Source of the DNA: Candidatus Poseidoniaceae archaeon
GTDB lineage: Archaea; Thermoplasmatota; Poseidoniia; Poseidoniales; Poseidoniaceae
Direction: 5' to 3'
Assembly (NCBI GenBank): GCA_013329925.1
Contig: DUJK01000210.1
Location: 1 to 17,100, forward strand
DNA: 17,100 nt
In this document: piece after piece, positions 8,886 to 14,640 of the stretch
Layout of the letters: each line of letters begins with the position of its first letter
How positions within the stretch are numbered: the first letter of the stretch is position 1
Notes under the pieces: generated by a model
Told to the model about the DNA's origin: nothing
The model's database searches: none
What the model saw: the letters and a program-made list of their open reading frames with translations, nothing else
Translations under genes and position numbers: made by a program

Positions 8886-9479
8886 ATGGCAGATACAGGA
8901 GAAAATTTTGCAGCATTCAATAGTCGTGCGTTGGTAGAAATGGTCGGGGGAGTAACCGATGAAGCACTCAAAGCCACTAAAATAAAACAATTTTTGAGCG
9001 TTCTAGCAGGCCGATTTTTCAACTGGGCTGGTAGAAAATCACTATTTACTCTTCACTTGGGAATCAAATGCTGTGCTATTGAAATGGCTGCTGCAGCAAC
9101 CCCTAGATTTGATGGAGATCGTTTTGGAGTACTATTCCGTTCGTCTCCAAGACAATCAGATGTTTTGCTGGTTAACGGTCCAATTTCAAAGAAATTCGCT
9201 GACAAAATTGTCAGACTGTGGGAGCAGATGCCAGAGCCAAAGTACTGCATAGCAATGGGCGAATGCGCGATATCTGGTGGCCCATATTTCCAATCCTACA
9301 ACATCTTGGAAGGTGTTGACACAGTTATTCCAGTAGATGTTTACATCCCTGGATGTCCACCTAGGCCTGAAGCCCTAATCGACGGTTTTGGCTTACTACG
9401 AGAGAAAATAATCAGAATTGGTGGAGCGCCAAGTTCCGGCCGAGATTCTGAGAAGCCGATTATTGTGGGTGATGAGTAA
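8886..9479 (+). CDS. nuoB: Complex I subunit B, N2 iron-sulfur cluster protein
   Basis: Peripheral-arm subunit (PSST homolog) that holds the terminal 4Fe-4S cluster N2, which hands electrons to quinone at the interface with NuoD. It has 197 residues. All four ligands are visible: the tandem Cys62-Cys63 in GIKCCAIEM, Cys127 in MGECAISGG, and Cys157 in IPGCPPRPEA. The RSSPRQSDVLLVNGP stretch and the GGPYFQSYN loop are also family hallmarks. There is no N- or C-terminal fusion. The stop overlaps the start of nuoC by one base (TAATG). In the related NiFe-hydrogenase small subunits the same fold occurs, but the tandem Cys pair and the complex I neighbours settle the assignment. Confidence 0.96.
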   Translation: MADTGENFAAFNSRALVEMVGGVTDEALKATKIKQFLSVLAGRFFNWAGRKSLFTLHLGIKCCAIEMAAAATPRFDGDRFGVLFRSSPRQSDVLLVNGPISKKFADKIVRLWEQMPEPKYCIAMGECAISGGPYFQSYNILEGVDTVIPVDVYIPGCPPRPEALIDGFGLLREKIIRIGGAPSSGRDSEKPIIVGDE

Positions 9480-10132
9480 TGGGGATGGCAATAACACTTG
9501 AGCAGAATGCAATAGCAGTTACTGAATGTGCCGATGCAATAAATGACAAATTTAGCGGCACAGGCATCAGTGCTGATATTGTCCAACATTCCAATGCCAA
9601 GAAATATTCTTTCGTAAGAGTAGTCAGTCCACCACAACATTGGCAAGCACTTGCTAAGTGGTTGAAATTCGATTTGGGGGTAAATTACTGCTCAATGATT
9701 ACCGGCACGCATTACCCCGAAGGTCCAGATGAAAGGGGATGGGGTCTAGCATATCACCTCCTCAGACAGCCAATTAGCAACCAAATACCTGATACTAATA
9801 CAGTTTATGTTGCAGAGAAAATGGTTGGTTCGCAAATCCCGGTTGAATTTGAGGTTTTGATCAACTTACCAAACAACGACACCCCTTCAGTTCCAACCGT
9901 ACAGCACGTTTGGGTTGGCGCTGATTGGAATGAAAAAGAGACTTGGGACCTAGTGGGAATTCAATTTGAAGGGCATGAGAATATGTTCAGGGTACTAAAC
10001 CCGCTTGATAGCCCAGATGGATTTCACCCATTACAAAAACAACACAAAATTCGATATCATGATTATAATGAAATGTATGACGATGCTCAAGGGTTCGTTA
10101 GAAAACCAGCCGATGAGGGTCGGGTAAAGTGA
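9479..10132 (+). CDS. nuoC: Complex I subunit C (30 kDa-type)
   Basis: Hydrophilic peripheral-arm subunit, without a cofactor, that packs on NuoD and NuoI. It has 217 residues. The C-terminal family signature is at about 152-175: EKETWDLVGIQFEGH, followed by FRVL. This corresponds to the usual ERExWDxxGIxFxGHP motif, with Lys and Thr in less conserved positions. The start at 9479 overlaps the nuoB stop and has GGTGA six bases upstream; an ATG two codons later (9485) is a near-equivalent alternative. The gene is separate from nuoD, unlike the nuoCD fusion of enterobacteria. The N-terminal half is only weakly recognisable, as is common for this subunit. Confidence 0.92.
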   Translation: MGMAITLEQNAIAVTECADAINDKFSGTGISADIVQHSNAKKYSFVRVVSPPQHWQALAKWLKFDLGVNYCSMITGTHYPEGPDERGWGLAYHLLRQPISNQIPDTNTVYVAEKMVGSQIPVEFEVLINLPNNDTPSVPTVQHVWVGADWNEKETWDLVGIQFEGHENMFRVLNPLDSPDGFHPLQKQHKIRYHDYNEMYDDAQGFVRKPADEGRVK

Positions 10133-10141
10133 GGTGAGATT
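10131..10141 (+). promoter_or_regulatory. Stop-embedded Shine-Dalgarno site, nuoC/nuoD
   Basis: GAGGTGA at 10131-10137 shares two bases with the nuoC TGA stop (10130-10132). The spacer GATT precedes the nuoD ATG. Confidence 0.8.
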
Positions 10142-11281
10142 ATGGCACAAATGTGGATTACTATGGGCCCCCAACATCCAATGACGCACGGCTTGTGGAC
10201 ACTGAGAGTAAAAGTCGATGGTGAAACAGTAATCGATACAGAAGCAGAACTTGGATACATTCACCGAGGTGTAGAAAAAATCTGTGAAGCAAGAGACTTC
10301 ACACAAGTTACGCCATATTGCGATCGACTATGCTATGTTAGCGCTATGACTTGGTCTAATTCTTACATCTATGCTGCAGAGGATTTACTTGAGGCAGATG
10401 TTCCAGAAAGAGCAGAGTATATTCGACTTATCTCAGCAGAATTACAACGATTAGCCAGCCACCTGATGTGGCTTGGAGCATTCGGCCCAGACATTGGAAA
10501 TCTAACTCTAATGACTTGGTGTATGAGAGACAGAGAAATGTTCCTTGACTTATTGCAAGAATTAGGCGGCTCTAGGATGCATTACAATTACCCACGAATT
10601 GGCGGAGTAAAGCGAGATATTCCTGTTGGTTTTGCTGACAGAATGATTGCTAAGGTCAAATTGTTCGAAAAGCGAATTGAAGAATATGAAATGATGCTAG
10701 ACGAGTCAACAATTTGGTTAGTCCGACTTCAAGGAGTTGGCTATTGTAACGCAGAAGAAATGGTCGAAGCCGGTGTATCTGGCCCTAACGTTAGGGCGGC
10801 AGGTGTCAATTATGACGTGCGCTGGGCTCATCCGTATTCGGTGTATGATGAAGTTGATTGGGAGCCAGCAGTTGAGAAACCCACTTCGGTCAAAGGGGCA
10901 GATTGCTACGACCGATACCGAGTCAGGATTGAGGAAATGCGTCAATCTTGTCGAATGGTACTTGATGCGATTGAAAAAATCCCAGGTGGTAAAAACACTA
11001 ACTATGCTAGTGGCGATGAAATGATTTACACAAAGGCACCAACCCGAGCTCCTGAAGGTGCAACAGGATTCAGTAACTATGAGTGTACTAGAGGAGCATC
11101 ACAATTTTACATTGAAGGTGGTGGCGAAGGTAGAGGTAAAAAGCCTTACAGGCTATCAATCCGTTCGCCAATGTTCATCACAATTCCATTCGTAGCTAAG
11201 ACAATGATTGGGTACAAAGTGGCCGATATCCCAGCAATTATGGGTAGTTTCGATCCATGCATTGGAGAAACAGATCGCTGA
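10142..11281 (+). CDS. nuoD: Complex I subunit D (49 kDa-type), quinone-site subunit
   Basis: Catalytic peripheral-arm subunit, descended from the NiFe-hydrogenase large subunit, that forms the quinone head-group pocket with NuoB. It has 379 residues. GPQHPMTHG at 9-17 contains His12, equivalent to the quinone-contacting His of the family; Tyr65 in DRLCYVS matches the other quinone-binding residue. ELGYIHRGVEK (36-46) and LQRLASHLMWLG are typical. The C-terminus ends in SFDPCIGETDR, where hydrogenases have a DPCxxC nickel motif; Cys373 is kept and the second Cys is replaced by Glu. Cys64 sits at the position of the first Cys of the hydrogenase CGIC motif, where mitochondrial and many bacterial proteins have Asp. 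Neither pair is complete, so no nickel site is expected. Nine bases separate it from nuoH. Confidence 0.96.
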   Translation: MAQMWITMGPQHPMTHGLWTLRVKVDGETVIDTEAELGYIHRGVEKICEARDFTQVTPYCDRLCYVSAMTWSNSYIYAAEDLLEADVPERAEYIRLISAELQRLASHLMWLGAFGPDIGNLTLMTWCMRDREMFLDLLQELGGSRMHYNYPRIGGVKRDIPVGFADRMIAKVKLFEKRIEEYEMMLDESTIWLVRLQGVGYCNAEEMVEAGVSGPNVRAAGVNYDVRWAHPYSVYDEVDWEPAVEKPTSVKGADCYDRYRVRIEEMRQSCRMVLDAIEKIPGGKNTNYASGDEMIYTKAPTRAPEGATGFSNYECTRGASQFYIEGGGEGRGKKPYRLSIRSPMFITIPFVAKTMIGYKVADIPAIMGSFDPCIGETDR

Positions 11282-11290
11282 GGTGAAGTT
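11280..11290 (+). promoter_or_regulatory. Stop-embedded Shine-Dalgarno site, nuoD/nuoH
   Basis: GAGGTGA at 11280-11286 overlaps the nuoD stop (11279-11281). The spacer AGTT precedes ATG at 11291. Confidence 0.8.
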
Positions 11291-12793
11291 ATGGATGACA
11301 AATACGATCTAAGGGGGCTATTATTCTCAACCTTCGAAGATTTAATTCCCAAAGTTCTAGAAGGTACTCCACTGGAAGATAGTTCGGCACAAATTGCGTT
11401 TGGTCTTGCAACATTCGCAGTGGTAAATATTGTATTTTTGATGTTGTTCTTTTCCCAATTCGCCATATTGTGGATTGAGCGTAAAGCGGTTGCTAGAATG
11501 AATGACCGACGTGGCGCCACAACTGCATTGCGTTCTTTATGGGTTGGTGAAAATGGTGTTACTGCAGGTGAATGGTGGAATATGCTGCCATTTGGCTTGG
11601 GTAAACCAATAGGCGGGCTAAACAAATTTCTAAACAAAAAATTTGGTAACCAAGATGAAAAATTCGCAACAGTTGACAGAGTCAATAACCGGTCGTGGAT
11701 GGGGTATTCGATATTCCCAGGTTTCTTTCAAAATGTAGCGGACGGTATGAAATTTTTAGTTAAGGAACATATGGTTCCTCAGCGAGCCGACAAACTAATT
11801 TTTGAGGTGTCACCATTCCTTATCGTATCCTCAACATTACTGATTTTGGGAATAATTCCGTTGTCAAGTGGCATGTATGCGACCAATCCTGAACTTTCAA
11901 TTCTTTATGCAATTGCAATCTTTGGTATTGCTCCAATTGGTGTCTTCTTCGCTGGTTGGTCTTCTAATAACAAGTATACCCTAATTGGCGGAATCAGGTC
12001 AGCAGCACAATTGACAGCTTATGAAATTCCATTGCTATTGACATTATTATCGGTTGCCGTACTGTCTGGGACATTCAACATCATCGAAAGCGTTCATTTC
12101 CAACATTCAGCAGGTTCTTGGAATCTATTCTTGATGCCACTAGGAGCTGGACTATTTCTGCTCACTATGATTGCTGAAGTAGAAAGAGTGCCATTTGATA
12201 TGCCAGAGGCCGAAGCAGAACTGGTTGAAGGCTGGTGGACTGAATACGGCGGTATGAGGTTTGGTATGCTATTTATGGCAGAGTACATCAGAACCTATGC
12301 TGCATGTTTCCTATTCACGCACTTCTTCTTGGGTGGATGGCACCTGCCATTCCAAGGATTGATTAGTCAAATTCCGCTTCTAGGAGATGCGTACTTACTG
12401 ATTCCTGGCGCAATAGTTGTACTTCTCAAGGCATGGTTAGTATTCCTAGTGGTATTTGTTTGGGCAAGGTTTTCACTGGCTAGAATCAGAACCGATCAAA
12501 TTTTAGAATTTGGCTGGAGAATCTTACTGCCATTAGCAGTATTACAAGTTGTATTGGCAGGCGTATACCGTCTGTATCTGTTTGACCCTAACGAAATGAA
12601 AGATACCGCCGCTGGTGGCTGGGCATGGGACGCATTTGGCATTCCAATGCTAGTTCCAATCTTAACCACAGTTGTCTGGTTAGGAATCTTTGTCCTATTC
12701 CTCAATGACGAGGATAAGAGTGGAAATACCGAACGTATGTTCCATGTGTATACAGAAAAGCCTGCGGGAACCTATGTCCCGGGGCAGGAGTGA
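11291..12793 (+). CDS. nuoH: Complex I subunit H with large loop insertion
   Basis: Membrane subunit (ND1 homolog) that forms the quinone entry channel and links quinone chemistry to proton pumping. Hallmarks: WIERKAVARMNDR after the first helix (61-73); the VADGMKFLVKEHMVP helix and loop (149-163); AEVERVPFDMPEAEAELVEG followed by EYGGMRFGMLFMAEY, the acidic loop of the E-channel; and ARIRTDQILEFGWRILLPL near the end. At 500 residues it is clearly longer than the usual 320-430. The extra length lies mainly at about residues 76-135, between RMNDRRGA and the conserved FPGFFQNVADG segment, exactly where other members read RPGPNRVGP. The insertion is in frame, rich in Trp, Gly, Asn and Lys, and of unknown fold. 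The gene follows nuoD and precedes nuoI with nine-base gaps. Confidence 0.94.
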   Translation: MDDKYDLRGLLFSTFEDLIPKVLEGTPLEDSSAQIAFGLATFAVVNIVFLMLFFSQFAILWIERKAVARMNDRRGATTALRSLWVGENGVTAGEWWNMLPFGLGKPIGGLNKFLNKKFGNQDEKFATVDRVNNRSWMGYSIFPGFFQNVADGMKFLVKEHMVPQRADKLIFEVSPFLIVSSTLLILGIIPLSSGMYATNPELSILYAIAIFGIAPIGVFFAGWSSNNKYTLIGGIRSAAQLTAYEIPLLLTLLSVAVLSGTFNIIESVHFQHSAGSWNLFLMPLGAGLFLLTMIAEVERVPFDMPEAEAELVEGWWTEYGGMRFGMLFMAEYIRTYAACFLFTHFFLGGWHLPFQGLISQIPLLGDAYLLIPGAIVVLLKAWLVFLVVFVWARFSLARIRTDQILEFGWRILLPLAVLQVVLAGVYRLYLFDPNEMKDTAAGGWAWDAFGIPMLVPILTTVVWLGIFVLFLNDEDKSGNTERMFHVYTEKPAGTYVPGQE

Positions 12794-12802
12794 GGTGAAA
12801 AT
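12792..12802 (+). promoter_or_regulatory. Stop-embedded Shine-Dalgarno site, nuoH/nuoI
   Basis: GAGGTGA at 12792-12798 overlaps the nuoH stop (12791-12793). The spacer AAAT leads into ATG at 12803. Confidence 0.8.
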
Positions 12803-13789
12803 ATGCCAATGCACCCCCATGCAAAACCGAATTTTAGAAACCTATTTTGGTACCCGTTTAAGATAACGCTGATAACCGCCCTGAGAACCTTCCCGATTTT
12901 CGGTAAGTTGTTTGGCAAGCGTCTTGCAATGGGCTACCACAATACATCTCACCCGGAATTCCTCGACGACGGATCAAAAGCACGTGCAGATAAAAATAGT
13001 CAATTTAACGACATTTCACAGCAAGAATTTGCGCCCGACCGTGTTACCTCTGACTTATTCCCTACCTTGTGGAAACCTCAAACTGTCCAGTATCCATATG
13101 AACGATTAGAGGATATGGAGCCTTGGCTATTCGTCCCGGGTAACTACAACGGCAGAATCGGCGTAATTTGGGAAACTTGTACTGCCTGTAAACTATGTGT
13201 TACGGCTTGTCCAAACGACTGTCTGCATATGACTACCGAACTGCGTGTTGACGTTTTAGACGGCGCAGATGGAGAGCATGAAGGATTCGGTGCGGAATTG
13301 GAAGTTGGCGGCTATGCTGCGCAATTAATCCCCGAAATAGCAGAATCTTCCGATGACTTCAACCATGTCACAGCCCACTCTGATACCCCCGACCAATGGA
13401 GGTTTGCCGAAGTACTAGACCTATCTGGTAACACAGCAATGGTTCGATGGAACGATTCGGGAATCGAACAAGAGATTGAACAAGCTGAATTATTTGTTGC
13501 TGATGACCAAATTGTTTCTGGCAGAATTGACTTAGGGCGTTGTATGTTTTGTGGCTTATGTATGGAAGCTTGTGGTTTCACTTCCTTCTTCATGACTAAT
13601 GAGTACGACGGAATGTCCGGCTTTACCCGTCAAGATTTGTGGTTTGATGCCAGTAGAACTAGAGTATTACCTTCCGTCCATCAAGAAGCAGTAGATGCCG
13701 AGCTAGCCAAGCGCGCTAATAAAGAGAAAGACAAGCGTGCCAAAAAGGCAGCTAGGGCCGCAAAGGCTGCTGCTGAGGAAGGTGCCTGA
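12803..13789 (+). CDS. nuoI: Complex I subunit I, 2x4Fe-4S ferredoxin-like, with insertions
   Basis: Peripheral-arm subunit (TYKY homolog) that holds clusters N6a and N6b and relays electrons to N2. Both cysteine motifs are complete: CTACKLCVTACP (Cys126, 129, 132, 136) and CMFCGLCMEACG (Cys247, 250, 253, 257; Gly replaces the usual Pro). The protein has 328 residues against about 150-220 for most relatives. Cys136 to Cys247 is 111 residues, compared with 29 in E. coli NuoI. Within this insertion, about 198-236 reads like a small beta-barrel: FAEVLDL, a turn, TAMVRWND, a turn, and QAELF, reminiscent of SH3/Tudor-like domains (inference). A further polar stretch (about 45-90) lengthens the N-terminus, before the VQYPYE segment that normally precedes the first motif. 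The C-terminal tail (about 298-328) is Lys/Ala-rich and likely helical. One base separates the stop from nuoJ. Confidence 0.93.
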   Translation: MPMHPHAKPNFRNLFWYPFKITLITALRTFPIFGKLFGKRLAMGYHNTSHPEFLDDGSKARADKNSQFNDISQQEFAPDRVTSDLFPTLWKPQTVQYPYERLEDMEPWLFVPGNYNGRIGVIWETCTACKLCVTACPNDCLHMTTELRVDVLDGADGEHEGFGAELEVGGYAAQLIPEIAESSDDFNHVTAHSDTPDQWRFAEVLDLSGNTAMVRWNDSGIEQEIEQAELFVADDQIVSGRIDLGRCMFCGLCMEACGFTSFFMTNEYDGMSGFTRQDLWFDASRTRVLPSVHQEAVDAELAKRANKEKDKRAKKAARAAKAAAEEGA

Positions 13790-13790
13790 G

Positions 13791-14066
13791 ATGGATGTCG
13801 CAGGTATTGTCGAAGCAGGAGTATTTTTCTTATTTGCCACCATTACCATTGGTGGTGCACTGGGGCTAATACTTGCTCAAAGAGTGGCGCACTCGATGTT
13901 GTCACTCATTTTCTGTTTCATGGCAGTATCTGGGATTTTCATTCTGTTGGGTGCGGAGTTTTTAGCAGCAATACAGATTTTAGTCTATCTTGCCAGCGTT
14001 GGTTTGGTAGTTCTATTCGGTATAATGCTGACTAGAAGGCAAATATTGGAGGAGGATTTTGAATGA
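13791..14066 (+). CDS. nuoJ1: Complex I subunit J, N-terminal half (split gene)
   Basis: Membrane-arm subunit (ND6-type), 91 residues with three helices, corresponding to helices 1-3 of a normal NuoJ. AHSMLSLIFCFMAVSGIFILL followed closely by GAEFLAAIQILVY matches the conserved core, and the third helix runs on through LFGIMLTRR. The usual YxGA step is YLAS here. The ATG at 13791 is chosen because it follows the nuoI stop by one base and has AAGGTG six bases upstream; the frame stays open further upstream only inside nuoI. The stop overlaps the next gene by four bases (ATGA). Confidence 0.88.
   Translation: MDVAGIVEAGVFFLFATITIGGALGLILAQRVAHSMLSLIFCFMAVSGIFILLGAEFLAAIQILVYLASVGLVVLFGIMLTRRQILEEDFE
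14048..14062 (+). promoter_or_regulatory. Shine-Dalgarno site of the second nuoJ half
   Basis: GGAGGAGG at 14048-14055 lies seven bases before ATG 14063, within the last codons of nuoJ1. This strong site argues that the nuoJ split is genuine and not a frameshift. Confidence 0.7.
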
Positions 14067-14332
14067 AGTTCGTATCCTTAGTCACCAGGATTGGCCTACT
14101 TGCTTTGGCAATGATTTTGATTTCTGTACTTAGCGCTGACGAAGTTTGGGCTAACTCTAGTGATGACCAACCAACAACCAACGGACTTGCCGACTCACTA
14201 CTCAATGACTGGGCTTTGCCATTACTCATTGTTGGAGTGTTGATGGCAGCTTCTATGATCGGTGCGGCATATCTGATTAGAGATGAGCGAAGAGAAAATC
14301 TGCTTTGGGAGTTTGGAGGTGAAGAGGAATGA
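14063..14332 (+). CDS. nuoJ2: Complex I subunit J, C-terminal half (split gene)
   Basis: Small membrane protein of 89 residues with two helices (about 6-24 and 50-68) joined by a polar Ser/Asp/Thr-rich loop. The second helix, preceded by LLNDWALPLLIVG and followed by YLIRDERRE, matches the last part of NuoJ, where the family has a xYVLPFExA-type stretch. It corresponds to helices 4 and 5 of the full-length subunit. The first helix with the following VWANSS also looks like a signal peptide, but its position after nuoJ1 favours a retained membrane helix. It overlaps nuoJ1 and nuoK by four bases each. Split nuoJ genes are known in haloarchaea. By sequence alone this short protein is weakly diagnostic; the context decides. 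Confidence 0.75.
   Translation: MKFVSLVTRIGLLALAMILISVLSADEVWANSSDDQPTTNGLADSLLNDWALPLLIVGVLMAASMIGAAYLIRDERRENLLWEFGGEEE
14315..14328 (+). promoter_or_regulatory. Shine-Dalgarno site of nuoK
   Basis: GGAGGTGA at 14315-14322, an eight-base match to the archaeal 16S 3' end complement, lies six bases before ATG 14329. It sits inside the end of the preceding gene. Confidence 0.75.
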
Positions 14333-14631
14333 TAGATCCAGCATGGGTTTCTGCTCTCTCAGCCATATTATTCATCATTGGACTTGGTGGTGCATTTACT
14401 CGAAAGAATGCGATCATCGTTTTGATGTGTATCGAATTAATGCTCAATGCTGCTAATATGCAATTTGCCGCAGCAGCAGTTCACCATGGTGACCCAACAG
14501 GATGGATTTATACTATCTTTGCAATTGCCATAGCGGCGAGTGAAGTCGCTATTGGATTAGCAATTTTCCTTGCCATGTATGGTAAGCACGAAACGATATC
14601 ACTAGACGATGTAGACGTCTTGAGGAACTGA
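14329..14631 (+). CDS. nuoK: Complex I subunit K
   Basis: Antiporter-like small membrane subunit (ND4L homolog), 100 residues with three helices. Glu36 (CIELMLNAANM) and Glu72 (AASEVAIGLAI) fall at the same numbers as the two membrane glutamates essential for proton transfer in E. coli NuoK. The LGGAFTRKNAIIVLMCIE stretch and the TIFAIAIAASEVAIGLAI helix are typical. Its ATG overlaps the stop of the second nuoJ half (ATGA), so the two are probably translated together. Nine bases separate it from nuoL. Mrp/Mnh C-type antiporter subunits are related, but the surrounding operon makes NuoK the clear choice. Confidence 0.95.
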   Translation: MIDPAWVSALSAILFIIGLGGAFTRKNAIIVLMCIELMLNAANMQFAAAAVHHGDPTGWIYTIFAIAIAASEVAIGLAIFLAMYGKHETISLDDVDVLRN

Positions 14632-14640
14632 GGTGAAAAT
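14630..14640 (+). promoter_or_regulatory. Stop-embedded Shine-Dalgarno site, nuoK/nuoL
   Basis: GAGGTGA at 14630-14636 overlaps the nuoK stop (14629-14631). The spacer AAAT leads to ATG at 14641. Confidence 0.8.

Noticed and set aside
10142..11281. NuoD as a NiFe-hydrogenase large subunit, because of DRLC and DPC
   Set aside because: Each nickel-binding pair has only one Cys, the quinone-site His12 and Tyr65 are present, and all neighbours are complex I subunits.
11146..11685. Long open frame on the minus strand (179 codons) across the end of nuoD and start of nuoH
   Set aside because: It lies entirely over conserved codons of nuoD and nuoH, has no ribosome binding site and resembles no known protein; it is a shadow frame.
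13232..13537. NuoI insertion as a frameshift or mis-assembled segment
   Set aside because: The frame stays open with normal codon use and both Fe-S motifs are in the same frame on either side.
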